Shown in pieces: positions 50,366 to 59,361 of a DNA stretch of 64,000 bases. The stretch lies in the NCBI RefSeq assembly GCF_014843845.1, contig NZ_JHQS01000061.1:308501-372500 (forward strand). The letters run 5' to 3'. The stretch's first letter is position 1, and every line of letters starts with the position of its first letter. Source of the stretch: Mesorhizobium amorphae (GTDB taxonomy: Bacteria; Pseudomonadota; Alphaproteobacteria; Rhizobiales; Rhizobiaceae). Under the pieces are notes generated by a model that had not been told where the DNA came from, ran no database searches, and saw nothing but the letters and a program-made list of their open reading frames with translations. The position numbers were made by a program, and so were the translations under genes.

Positions 50366-52636
50366 ATGCGTGATACGGCCAGTGGCCCGCGCGTTCTGCT
50401 GAAACGGCTCCGCGAGCTCATGCAAGAGCCGCTGGAGCCGCAGGAGCGGCTCGACCGGATCGTGCGCGACATCGCCTCCAACATGGTCGCCGAAGTCTGC
50501 TCGCTCTATGTACTGCGCGCCGATTCGGTACTCGAGCTCTACGCCACCGAAGGTCTGAACCCGAACGCCGTCCATTTGGCGCAGCTGAGGCTCGGGCAAG
50601 GCCTGGTCGGCACGATCGCGGCCAGCGCGCGGCCCCTCAACCTCTCGAACGCGCAGGAACATCCGGCCTTCGCCTACCTGCCGGAGACCGGGGAGGAGAT
50701 CTACAATTCCTTCCTCGGCGTGCCGGTGCTGCGGGCAGGGCGCACGCTCGGCGTTCTCGTGGTGCAGAACAAGACCATGCGCCACTACCGCGACGACGAG
50801 GTCGAGGCGCTGGAAACCACGGCGATGGTGATCGCCGAGATGATCGCCACGGGCGACCTCGCCCGGCTCACCCGGCCGGGACTCGAACTCGACCTGCGCC
50901 GCCCGGTCAGCTTCACCGGCCTGTCCTTCAACGAAGGCGTCGGGCTCGGCCACGTCGTGCTGCACGAGCCGCGCATCGTCGTCACCAATCTGTTCAACGA
51001 GGATAGCGAGGAGGAAGTGCGCCGGCTGCAGGCCTCGCTGGGCTCGCTCAGGCTCTCCATCGACGACATGCTGGAGCGCCGTGAGGTCGCCTTCGAGGGC
51101 GAGCATCGCGAGGTGCTCGAAGCCTATCGCATGTTCGCCAACGACAGCGGCTGGGTGCGCCGGCTGGAAGAGGCGATCCGCAATGGCCTGACGGCGGAAG
51201 CGGCTGTCGAAAAGGTGCAGAGCGACATGCGCGCCCGCATGCTGCACATGACCGACCCTTATCTGCGCGAGCGGATGAGCGATTTCGACGACCTCGCCAA
51301 CCGGCTGCTGCGACAGCTGATGGGGCGCGGACCGGAGGATGTCGCGGCTTCGCTGCCGAAGGACGCCATCATCGTCGCCCGCTCGATGGGGGCTGCCGAA
51401 CTGCTCGATTATCCCCGCGACAAGCTGCGCGGCGTGGTACTGGAAGATGGTGCCGCGACCAGCCATGTCGTCATCGTGGCGCGCGCCATGGGCATCCCGG
51501 TCGCCGGCCAGATGAAGGGCGCCGTTTCCATGGCGGAAAACGGCGACGCCATCATCGTCGACGGCGAGGAAGGCATTATCCACCTGCGGCCACAGCCAGA
51601 CCTCGAAGCCGCCTATGCCGAAAAGGTCCGCTTCCGGGCGCGCCGGCAGGAAGTCTACCGGGAACTGCGCAAGAAGCCGTCGATGACCAAGGACGGCATC
51701 CAGGTCGATTTGCTGATGAATGCCGGCTTGGCGGTCGACTTGCCGCAGCTCGCCGAGGCGGGTGCGGCCGGCATTGGGCTGTTCCGCACCGAACTGCAGT
51801 TCATGGTCGCCTCGACCTTCCCGCGCGCCGAGGCGCAGGAGCGGCTCTATCGCGACGTGCTAGACGCGGCGCGCGGCAAGCCGGTGACCTTCCGCACTAT
51901 CGATATCGGCGGCGACAAGGTGCTGCCTTACTTCAAGGGCGCGATCCAGGAAGAGAACCCGGCGCTCGGCTGGCGGGCGATCCGGCTGACGCTCGACCGT
52001 CCCGGCCTGCTCAGGACGCAGATCCGCGCCCTGCTGAAGGCGTCCGGCGGACGCGAACTGAAGCTGATGCTGCCGATGGTGACGGAACTCGGCGAGATCG
52101 CGCAGGCGCGCGAGATCATCGACCGCGAGGTGCGGCATCTGTCACGCTTCGCCCATCATCTGCCGACCAGCCTCAAGCTCGGCGCCATGCTGGAAGTGCC
52201 GTCGCTGCTGTTCCAGCTCGACGAGCTGATGAAGGCGGTCGACTTCGTCTCGGTCGGCTCCAACGATCTGTTCCAGTTCGTCATGGCGGTCGATCGCGGC
52301 AACACGCAATTGTCCGACCGCTTCGACACGCTGTCGACGCCGTTCCTGCGGGTGCTGAAGCAGATCGCCGACGCCGGTGCCCGCAACCATACGCCGGTGA
52401 CGCTCTGCGGCGAACTGGCCGGCAAACCCATATCCGCGATGGCGCTGATCGGCCTCGGCTACCGATCGATCTCGATGTCGCCGGCCTCGATCGGTCCGGT
52501 GAAGGCGATGCTGACGGAACTGCCGCTGGACGAGCTGCAGGCCTTCTTCGACGACAACCTCATGGCGCCCGCTCACGGCCTGCCGATGCGGGCGCTGCTG
52601 CAGGCCTTTGCCGACGACCGTTCTATCCCGCTATAG
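50366..52636 (+). CDS. ptsP: PEP-protein phosphotransferase of the nitrogen PTS (EI-Ntr)
   Basis: 756 residues. N-terminal GAF domain (about 20-165) that in EI-Ntr senses glutamine, then the EI helical and phospho-His domain with the active His367 in GAATSHVVIVARAMGIP, then the PEP-binding TIM barrel (LFRTELQFM, GGDKVLPYF, GSNDLFQFVMAVDRGN, LCGELAG). It starts the phosphorelay to NPr and EIIA-Ntr that couples nitrogen status to potassium and carbon-storage control. It lies between lysC and prfA, an order usual in Rhizobiales. Confidence 0.96.
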   Translation: MRDTASGPRVLLKRLRELMQEPLEPQERLDRIVRDIASNMVAEVCSLYVLRADSVLELYATEGLNPNAVHLAQLRLGQGLVGTIAASARPLNLSNAQEHPAFAYLPETGEEIYNSFLGVPVLRAGRTLGVLVVQNKTMRHYRDDEVEALETTAMVIAEMIATGDLARLTRPGLELDLRRPVSFTGLSFNEGVGLGHVVLHEPRIVVTNLFNEDSEEEVRRLQASLGSLRLSIDDMLERREVAFEGEHREVLEAYRMFANDSGWVRRLEEAIRNGLTAEAAVEKVQSDMRARMLHMTDPYLRERMSDFDDLANRLLRQLMGRGPEDVAASLPKDAIIVARSMGAAELLDYPRDKLRGVVLEDGAATSHVVIVARAMGIPVAGQMKGAVSMAENGDAIIVDGEEGIIHLRPQPDLEAAYAEKVRFRARRQEVYRELRKKPSMTKDGIQVDLLMNAGLAVDLPQLAEAGAAGIGLFRTELQFMVASTFPRAEAQERLYRDVLDAARGKPVTFRTIDIGGDKVLPYFKGAIQEENPALGWRAIRLTLDRPGLLRTQIRALLKASGGRELKLMLPMVTELGEIAQAREIIDREVRHLSRFAHHLPTSLKLGAMLEVPSLLFQLDELMKAVDFVSVGSNDLFQFVMAVDRGNTQLSDRFDTLSTPFLRVLKQIADAGARNHTPVTLCGELAGKPISAMALIGLGYRSISMSPASIGPVKAMLTELPLDELQAFFDDNLMAPAHGLPMRALLQAFADDRSIPL

Positions 52637-52644
52637 CATCCGCC

Positions 52645-53724
52645 ATGATCAACCTGCCCCGCGACCGTATGGATCAAGTCGTCAAGCGTTTCGACATGCT
52701 CGAAGCGCAGATGTCGGCCGGGCCGGCGGCGGATGCCTATGTCCGCATGGCGTCCGAATATGCCGACATCCAGGAGATGGTGGCCAGGATCAGGGCGCTG
52801 CGCGCGGCCGAGCACGAACAGGCCGACCTGGAGGCGATGCTCGCCGACAAGGCCACCGACGCCGAGATGCGGGCATTGGCAGAGGCCGACCTGCCCGAGG
52901 TCAGGGAGCGCATCGAGGCGCTGCAGAAGGACATCCAGATCCTGCTTTTGCCCAAGGATGCCGCCGACGAGAAGAATGCCATCCTCGAAATCCGCGCCGG
53001 CACCGGCGGCGACGAGGCGGCGCTGTTCGCCGGCGACCTGTTTCGCATGTACGAGCGCTACGCGGCGTCGCGCGGTTGGCGTTTCGAGGTGGCTTCGGCC
53101 AGCGACGGCGAGGTCGGCGGCTACAAGGAAATCATCGCCACTGTGTCGGGCAAGGGCGTGTTCGCGCATCTGAAATTCGAGTCCGGCGTGCACCGCGTGC
53201 AGCGCGTGCCGGCGACCGAGGCCGGCGGGCGCATCCACACTTCGGCGGCAACCGTTGCCGTGCTGCCGGAAGCCGAAGAGGTCGATATCGAGATCCGCGC
53301 CGAAGACATCCGCATCGACACGATGCGCGCCTCGGGCTCCGGCGGCCAGCACGTCAACACCACCGATTCGGCAGTGCGCATCACCCATCTGCCGACCGGC
53401 ATCATGGTGGTGCAGGCGGAAAAGTCGCAGCACCAAAACCGGGCGCGCGCCATGCAGATCCTGCGGGCCAGGCTTTACGATCTCGAACGCGGCAAGGCGG
53501 ACGAGGAACGCTCCGAATCGCGCAAGTCGCAAGTCGGCTCTGGTGACAGGTCGGAACGCATCCGCACCTACAATTTCCCGCAAGGGCGTCTCACCGACCA
53601 TCGCATCAACCTGACGCTCTACAAGCTCGACCGGGTGATGATGGGCGAGCTTGACGAGGTCATCGACGCGCTGATCGCCGATCACCAGTCGAAGCTGCTC
53701 GCCGATATGGGCGTCGATGGCTGA
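52645..53724 (+). CDS. prfA: Peptide chain release factor 1
   Basis: 359 residues. Terminates at UAA and UAG. The GGQ motif is GSGGQHVNTTDSAV, the stop-codon recognition tripeptide is PAT (RVPATEAGG), and RAGTGGDEAALFAGDLF is hallmark. It is followed by prmC with an 8-base overlap. Confidence 0.97.
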   Translation: MINLPRDRMDQVVKRFDMLEAQMSAGPAADAYVRMASEYADIQEMVARIRALRAAEHEQADLEAMLADKATDAEMRALAEADLPEVRERIEALQKDIQILLLPKDAADEKNAILEIRAGTGGDEAALFAGDLFRMYERYAASRGWRFEVASASDGEVGGYKEIIATVSGKGVFAHLKFESGVHRVQRVPATEAGGRIHTSAATVAVLPEAEEVDIEIRAEDIRIDTMRASGSGGQHVNTTDSAVRITHLPTGIMVVQAEKSQHQNRARAMQILRARLYDLERGKADEERSESRKSQVGSGDRSERIRTYNFPQGRLTDHRINLTLYKLDRVMMGELDEVIDALIADHQSKLLADMGVDG

Positions 53725-54595
53725 CAGTTTGCCCGAGACGCTCGGGCCGCTGCTGCGGGCGGCGCGCGACCGTCTTGCCGCCGCCGGCGTGGCCGACCCG
53801 GCGCTGGACGCCAGGCTGATCGTCGAGCATTTTTCGGGCACGACCCGCACCCAGGCCATCGCCGAACCCCAGCTAGTCGTCGAGGCGAATGCAATGGCCG
53901 CAATCGATACTGCGCTGAACCGGCGTGCCGCGGGCGAACCGGTGCATCGCATCCTCGGTTACCGCGAGTTCTACGGCCTGCGCTTCGAGCTTTCGCCGGA
54001 CACGCTGGAGCCGCGGCCGGACACAGAAACGCTGGTCGAGGCGGTTCTGCCCTTTGTCGGGGCGACGGTGGTTCGGCAGAGCGAATGCCGCATTCTCGAT
54101 CTCGGCACCGGTACCGGCGCCATCGCGCTGGCATTGCTCAGCGCCGTTCCCGGCGCGGTCGCCACCGGCGTCGACCTCTCGGAAGAGGCCCTGGCAACCG
54201 CCAGGCGCAATGCCCAGAAGTTGGGATTTGCCGACCGGTTCGAGACGCTGCAGTCCGACTGGTTCGCAAAAGTTTCGGGCCGGTACCATTTAATTGCCGC
54301 AAACCCGCCCTATATACCTAGCCAGGACATTGGAAATCTGCAGGACGAGGTCCGCGATTTCGATCCGCATCTGGCCCTGGATGGTGGTGCGGACGGTCTT
54401 GGCCCCTACAGGATCATCGCCGCGGAGGCGGCAAGGTTTCTGGAAGTTCAAGGCAGGGTTGCGGTCGAGATCGGCCACACGCAACGCAATGAGGTCACGG
54501 CGATGTTCGTGACAGCCGGCTACAGTCTGGCCGGGGCGTTTCGTGACCTTGGTGGAAACGACAGGGTTCTGGTGTTTGAACGGACAAAGCCCTGA
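53717..54595 (+). CDS. prmC: Release factor glutamine methyltransferase
   Basis: 292 residues. Methylates the Gln of the GGQ motif in RF1 and RF2. The SAM loop ILDLGTGTGAIALALL and catalytic NPPY (AANPPYIPS) are intact, and RIPLGYREFYG-type HRILGYREFYGLRFELSPDTLEPRPDTE is seen. Overlaps prfA, its substrate gene. Confidence 0.96.
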   Translation: MADSLPETLGPLLRAARDRLAAAGVADPALDARLIVEHFSGTTRTQAIAEPQLVVEANAMAAIDTALNRRAAGEPVHRILGYREFYGLRFELSPDTLEPRPDTETLVEAVLPFVGATVVRQSECRILDLGTGTGAIALALLSAVPGAVATGVDLSEEALATARRNAQKLGFADRFETLQSDWFAKVSGRYHLIAANPPYIPSQDIGNLQDEVRDFDPHLALDGGADGLGPYRIIAAEAARFLEVQGRVAVEIGHTQRNEVTAMFVTAGYSLAGAFRDLGGNDRVLVFERTKP

Positions 54596-54896
54596 TGCAG
54601 TGCAAAAAGGGCTTGGCAATGCCGGGGAATGCGGCTAGGGTCGCCCCAACCGGATGAGACGAAGCAGGCAGTGCTCTTAGCGATTCGGTTTTCCTTGGAA
54701 ATAGCTGCCTTCTTGCGCAAACGACGCCCAAGCTTCGTGCGGGAATCGTCCGGCAAGTGATGTAACCGGAACAGGATGGCACGTGGCGCCAACGCAATTG
54801 ATGCGGGCGAACGCCGGTGAAGAAACGAAACGGCTGGCTGCATGAGCGCCTCCGTTCGTGAAGAGTTTTCGAAAATTTCACACTGAAGAGAGTCGA
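54596..54896. other. Intergenic region between prmC and the DUF4167 gene
   Basis: 301 bases. No gene, terminator or recognisable regulatory motif is seen; it presumably carries the promoter of the next gene. Confidence 0.5.
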
Positions 54897-55901
54897 ATGA
54901 GGCCACAACAGCAGAACAGGCGCATGCGCGGTCGCAACAACAATGGCGGCGGCGGTGGCAACAATAATAACAACAACAACCGCAAGGGTCCCAATCCCCT
55001 GACGCGCAACTACGAGAGCAACGGCCCGGATGTGAAGATCCGCGGATCGGCTCAGCAGATCGCCGAGAAATACGCCACACTCGCCCGTGACGCGCAAAGC
55101 TCCGGCGACCGGGTGATGGCGGAGAACTATCTCCAGCACGCCGAACACTACAATCGCATCATTGCCGCCGCCCAGGCGCAGATGCCGATCCAGAACGTCC
55201 AGCAGAACCGCGACGACTTTGACGATGACGGCGACGAAGATCGCGACGAGTTCGACAATGCCGGCAACAGCGGCAACAATGTCAGCGACAATCAGGCGGT
55301 AAGCCACGGCGCCGGCCCACAGCCGGTGATCGAGGGCACGCCGGCCGAAGTGGCTTTCAACCAGGAAAGCGGCCGCGACAATCGCAACAACCGCGACAAC
55401 AACGGTCGCGACAATGGCGGGCGCCACCGCGACCGCCGCCCCAATGGCGGCTATGGCCAGAATAGCCAGCGCGGCGACCATAATTCGCGCGGCGAGCAGG
55501 GCGGCCAGCGCTTCGACCAGAATCGCTCCAGCGAGACGCCGGTGCAGTCGGAAGCTGTTTCCCAGACCGAAACGAGCTTCGCGCCCCAGGCCGAAACTGG
55601 TTTCGTGCCCCAGGCTGAACCTACTTTCACCGCGCCCGCAGAACCGCCTTTTTCGGCCGAGCCCGCGCCGCTGTTCGGCAATTTTTCGCCGGCCGATCTT
55701 GCCGCTCAGGCGGAGCGCAACGAAGCCACCGCCGACGGTGGCGCACGTCGTCCGCGGCGCCCGCGCCGTCCGCGCACCACTGCCGACCAGGCAGACAATC
55801 AGGCCGAAGGCGGCAGCGACAATGCCGGTGGCGATGAGGTGAATGCGGCACCGGCCGAAGGCGCCGCCAACGACCCGGCCATCGTCGACGTCGACAACTG
55901 A
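54897..55901 (+). CDS. DUF4167 domain protein, low-complexity Asn/Gly/Arg-rich
   Basis: 334 residues. The start at ATG 54897 has AAGAGAG upstream and gives RPQQQNRRMRGRNNNGGGG. The N-terminus is a basic Asn/Gly/Arg-rich track; residues about 35-105 form the only folded part (NPLTRNYESNGPDVKIRGSAQQIAEKYATLARDAQSSGDRVMAENYLQHAEHYNRI), the DUF4167 domain. The rest is disordered: Asp/Asn-rich, then repeats of QAETxFxPQAE, then an Arg-Pro block RRPRRPRRPR. The composition suggests RNA binding or condensate formation; the neighbourhood of prfA/prmC hints at ribosome biology. Both are inference. Confidence 0.9.
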   Translation: MRPQQQNRRMRGRNNNGGGGGNNNNNNNRKGPNPLTRNYESNGPDVKIRGSAQQIAEKYATLARDAQSSGDRVMAENYLQHAEHYNRIIAAAQAQMPIQNVQQNRDDFDDDGDEDRDEFDNAGNSGNNVSDNQAVSHGAGPQPVIEGTPAEVAFNQESGRDNRNNRDNNGRDNGGRHRDRRPNGGYGQNSQRGDHNSRGEQGGQRFDQNRSSETPVQSEAVSQTETSFAPQAETGFVPQAEPTFTAPAEPPFSAEPAPLFGNFSPADLAAQAERNEATADGGARRPRRPRRPRTTADQADNQAEGGSDNAGGDEVNAAPAEGAANDPAIVDVDN

Positions 55902-55936
55902 TCGAATCCAGCTCGAACAGGGCTTTCAGGCCATTG

Positions 55937-55969
55937 AACGGCGGAGAGAAATCTCCGCCGTTTTCGTTT
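55937..55969 (+). terminator. Rho-independent terminator after DUF4167
   Basis: 11-bp stem AACGGCGGAGA/TCTCCGCCGTT with a GAAA tetraloop, followed by TTTTCGTTT. Confidence 0.9.
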
Positions 55970-56011
55970 GCGCACCAGTGGAATAATATGCGTTCCCAGT
56001 CATCTGGACGT

Positions 56012-56040
56012 CTTGAGTGCCCATTGCCGCTGCACCATAT
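56012..56040 (+). promoter_or_regulatory. RpoH (heat-shock) promoter for clpB
   Basis: CTTGAG at 56012-56017, 17 bases, CCATAT at 56035-56040, a good match to the alphaproteobacterial sigma-32 promoter CTTGAx-N16-18-CCxTAT/CCATAT. It lies 94 bases upstream of clpB, a known heat-shock gene. The leader contains a GGATCCG/CGGATCC hairpin (56053-56077). Confidence 0.72.
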
Positions 56041-56133
56041 CTCGCCTGAACAGGATCCGGCTCGAAGGAGCGGATCCGTCACCGCAATCTGATCCGGTGC
56101 CGCAAAGCGGGCCGGTGAAGGAAGGAGACAGAT

Positions 56134-58740
56134 ATGAACCTTGAGAAATATTCAGAGCGCGTGCGCGGTTTCATCCAGTCCGCGCAGACCATGGCGCTCT
56201 CGCGCAATCACCAGCAATTCACCCCCGAACATATGCTGAAAGTGCTCGTCGATGACGACGAGGGCTTGGCCGCGTCGCTGATCGAGCGCGCCGGCGGCAA
56301 TGTCCGCGACGTCAAGCTCGGCGTCGAGTCGGCGCTCGATGCAATGCCCAAGGTGGAAGGCGGCAATGGCCAGCTCTATCTGGCGCAGCCTTTGGCCAAG
56401 GTGTTTTCGACCGCCGAAGATCTGGCCAAGAAGGCCGGCGACAGCTTCGTCACCGTCGAACGGCTGCTGCAGGCGCTGGCCATGGAGAAGTCGGCCAAGA
56501 GCGCCGAGATTCTGAGCAAGGCGGGCGTCACCGCGCAGGCGCTGAACCAGGTCATCAACGAGGTCCGCAAAGGCCGCACAGCCGATTCGGCGAGCGCCGA
56601 GCAGGGCTACGATGCGCTGAAGAAGTACGCGCGCGACCTGACGGCCGACGCCCGCGCCGGCAAGCTCGATCCGGTCATCGGCCGTGACGACGAGATCAGG
56701 CGCACCATCCAGGTGCTGTCGCGCCGAACCAAGAACAATCCGGTGCTGATCGGCGAGCCCGGCGTCGGCAAGACGGCGATCGCCGAAGGGCTGGCGCTGC
56801 GCATCGTCAATGGCGACGTGCCGGAATCGCTGAAGGACAAGCAATTGATGGCGCTCGACATGGGCGCGCTGATTGCCGGCGCCAAGTATCGCGGCGAGTT
56901 CGAGGAGCGGTTGAAGGCTGTGCTCAACGAGGTGACCGCTGCCGCCGGCGGCATCATCCTGTTCATCGACGAGATGCACACCCTGGTCGGTGCCGGCAAG
57001 GCCGACGGGGCGATGGATGCGTCGAACCTGCTGAAGCCGGCGCTGGCGCGTGGCGAACTGCACTGCGTGGGCGCGACCACGCTCGACGAATACCGCAAGC
57101 ATGTCGAGAAGGACGCGGCGCTTGCCCGCCGCTTCCAGCCGGTGTTCGTCAACGAGCCGACGGTCGAGGACACCGTCTCGATCCTGCGCGGCCTGAAGGA
57201 GAAATACGAGCAGCACCACAAGGTGCGCATCTCCGATTCGGCGCTGGTCGCCGCGGCGACGCTATCGAACCGCTACATCGCCGACCGCTTCCTGCCGGAC
57301 AAGGCGATCGATCTTGTCGACGAGGCCGCGTCGCGATTGAGGATGCAGGTCGATTCCAAGCCCGAGGCGCTGGACGAGGTCGACCGCCGCATCATGCAGC
57401 TCAAGATCGAGCGCGAGGCGTTGAAGGTCGAGAAGGACGACGCGTCGAAGGACCGGCTCGCTCGCCTCGAGAAGGAGCTTGCAGACCTGGAAGAGGAGTC
57501 GACCGGGCTGACCTCGAAGTGGCAGGCGGAGAAGCAGAAGCTCGGGCTGGCCGCCGATCTCAAGAAGCAGCTCGACGAGGCGCGCAACGAACTGGCCATC
57601 GCCCAGCGCAAGGGCGAGTTCCAGCGCGCCGGCGAGCTTGCCTATGGCCGCATCCCCGAGCTGGAAAAGAAGCTGAAGGAGGCTGAGGCGCAGGACGGCA
57701 AGGTCGGCATGGTCGAAGAAGTGGTCACCCCTGATCACGTCGCCCATATCGTGTCGCGCTGGACCGGCATTCCGGTCGACAAGATGCTGGAAGGCGAGCG
57801 CGACAAGCTGCTGCGCATGGAAGACGAGATCGGCAAGCGTGTCGTCGGCCAGGGCGAGGCGGTGCAGGCCGTGTCGAAAGCCGTGCGCCGGGCTCGCGCG
57901 GGCCTGCAGGACCCGAACCGGCCGATCGGCTCGTTCATGTTCCTCGGCCCGACCGGCGTCGGCAAGACCGAGCTGACCAAGGCGCTGGCGAACTTCCTGT
58001 TCGACGACGAGAGCGCCATGGTGCGCATCGACATGTCGGAGTTCATGGAAAAGCATTCGGTCGCCCGGCTGATCGGCGCACCTCCCGGCTATGTCGGCTA
58101 TGAGGAAGGCGGAGCGCTGACAGAAGCGGTGCGGCGCCGGCCCTATCAGGTCGTGCTGTTCGATGAGATCGAGAAGGCGCATCCGGACGTGTTCAACGTG
58201 CTGTTGCAGGTGCTCGACGACGGGCGGCTTACCGACGGGCAGGGCCGCACGGTCGATTTCCGCAACACGCTGATCATCATGACGTCGAACCTCGGCGCCG
58301 AATATCTGGTCAGCCTCGGCGAGGATCAGGATGTCGATGCCGTGCGCGACGAGGTGATGGGCGTCGTCAGGGCGTCGTTCCGGCCGGAATTCCTCAACCG
58401 CGTCGACGAAGTGATCCTGTTCCACCGGCTGCGTCGGCAGGATATGGGCCGCATCGTCGAGATCCAGCTCAAGCGGCTGGAGAACCTGCTCGTCGATCGC
58501 AAGATCACGCTGGCGCTGGACCAGGAGGCGATCGACTGGCTGGCGGCCAAGGGTTACGATCCGGCCTATGGTGCGCGGCCGCTGAAGCGGGTGATGCAGA
58601 AGGAACTGCAGGACCCGTTGGCGGAAAAGATCTTGCTCGGCGAGATCCTCGACGGCTCGACGGTCAAGGTCACTGCCGGTTCCGACCGGTTGAATTTTCG
58701 ATCGAAGCCGACGGTCGTCGCGACCGAGGCGGCGGCCTGA
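56134..58740 (+). CDS. clpB: ATP-dependent disaggregase ClpB
   Basis: 868 residues, full length. N-domain, first AAA+ with Walker A GEPGVGKTA and Walker B IILFIDE, coiled-coil middle domain (about 410-525, rich in Glu/Lys, typical of ClpB and absent in ClpA), second AAA+ with GPTGVGKTE and LFDEIEKAHPD. Works with DnaK to dissolve protein aggregates after heat stress. GGAAGGAGA lies before the ATG. Confidence 0.97.
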   Translation: MNLEKYSERVRGFIQSAQTMALSRNHQQFTPEHMLKVLVDDDEGLAASLIERAGGNVRDVKLGVESALDAMPKVEGGNGQLYLAQPLAKVFSTAEDLAKKAGDSFVTVERLLQALAMEKSAKSAEILSKAGVTAQALNQVINEVRKGRTADSASAEQGYDALKKYARDLTADARAGKLDPVIGRDDEIRRTIQVLSRRTKNNPVLIGEPGVGKTAIAEGLALRIVNGDVPESLKDKQLMALDMGALIAGAKYRGEFEERLKAVLNEVTAAAGGIILFIDEMHTLVGAGKADGAMDASNLLKPALARGELHCVGATTLDEYRKHVEKDAALARRFQPVFVNEPTVEDTVSILRGLKEKYEQHHKVRISDSALVAAATLSNRYIADRFLPDKAIDLVDEAASRLRMQVDSKPEALDEVDRRIMQLKIEREALKVEKDDASKDRLARLEKELADLEEESTGLTSKWQAEKQKLGLAADLKKQLDEARNELAIAQRKGEFQRAGELAYGRIPELEKKLKEAEAQDGKVGMVEEVVTPDHVAHIVSRWTGIPVDKMLEGERDKLLRMEDEIGKRVVGQGEAVQAVSKAVRRARAGLQDPNRPIGSFMFLGPTGVGKTELTKALANFLFDDESAMVRIDMSEFMEKHSVARLIGAPPGYVGYEEGGALTEAVRRRPYQVVLFDEIEKAHPDVFNVLLQVLDDGRLTDGQGRTVDFRNTLIIMTSNLGAEYLVSLGEDQDVDAVRDEVMGVVRASFRPEFLNRVDEVILFHRLRRQDMGRIVEIQLKRLENLLVDRKITLALDQEAIDWLAAKGYDPAYGARPLKRVMQKELQDPLAEKILLGEILDGSTVKVTAGSDRLNFRSKPTVVATEAAA

Positions 58741-58758
58741 GCCGTTTTGCCTTACCCG

Positions 58759-58792
58759 GAGCGGCGAAGCTTGTTTCGCCGCTCTTTCTTGT
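58759..58792 (+). terminator. Rho-independent terminator after clpB
   Basis: Stem GAGCGGCGAA/TTCGCCGCTC (10 bp) with a 6-base loop, then TTTCTTGTTT. Confidence 0.88.
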
Positions 58793-58811
58793 TTGAAACA
58801 ATGAGGCGCGG

Positions 58812-59186
58812 ATGACGCTGGACGACTACAACGGCTTCTGCGCCTCGCTGCCGCAGACGACCCATGTCGTCCAGTGGGGCGGCGCCCATGTCTGGAAGGT
58901 CGGCGGCAAGGTCTTTGCGATCGGCGGCTGGAACGATGGCGGGCAGCTTTTCGTCACCTTCAAATGCTCTGAAATCGCCTATGACGTGCTGAAGGAGCAG
59001 CCGGGCCTTCGGCCGGCGCCTTACCTCGCCTCGCGCGGTATGAAATGGATCCAGCGTCAGACAAGCCAGAGCATGGATGATGCCGCGCTGAAGGACTATG
59101 TCGGCGAGAGCCATCGCCTCGTCGTCCTCAAGCTGACGAAACAGACACGCAAGGAACTTGGGCTGCCTCTTTCCCCTGGACCATGA
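58812..59186 (+). CDS. MmcQ/YjbR family protein
   Basis: 124 residues. MTLDDYNGFCASLPQTTHVVQWGGAHVWKVGGKVFAI and the C-terminal LVVLKLTKQTRKELGL are typical of the YjbR fold, related to DNA-binding MotA-type folds. The TGA stop is formed by the left arm of repeat R1 (CCATGATC). Confidence 0.87.
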   Translation: MTLDDYNGFCASLPQTTHVVQWGGAHVWKVGGKVFAIGGWNDGGQLFVTFKCSEIAYDVLKEQPGLRPAPYLASRGMKWIQRQTSQSMDDAALKDYVGESHRLVVLKLTKQTRKELGLPLSPGP

Positions 59187-59227
59187 TCTTTTCCGAAAAC
59201 CGGATTCCACTTTTCGTGATCATGGTC
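59179..59227. repeat. Interspersed palindromic repeat R1, copy 2
   Basis: GACCATGATC ... GATCATGGTC around TTTTCCGAAAACCGGATTCC; the same layout as copy 1 at 21133-21182, with compensatory arm changes. It begins inside the YjbR gene and supplies its stop. Confidence 0.9.
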
Positions 59228-59361
59228 TAGCCGCCGGAAAACCGCCATCTTCATGCCCGGTTCATATTGGAACCTTAAGGTTGGTAAATGGTTTGCTGGC
59301 GAAGGGGTTCGCCGTAAAGGGACTGTGCCGGGCGGCGGCAATTACGGAGAGTTTGGCTACA

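Noticed and set aside
48995..51583. 862-codon open frame on the minus strand
   Set aside because: It is antisense to lysC and ptsP and its translation is the His/Asp/Arg-rich pattern usual for shadow frames in GC-rich DNA.
54495..55481. Val/Ala/Ile-rich 328-codon frame on the minus strand that looks like a membrane protein
   Set aside because: It is the complement of the Asn/Asp/Gly codons of the DUF4167 gene; hydrophobicity is a codon artefact.
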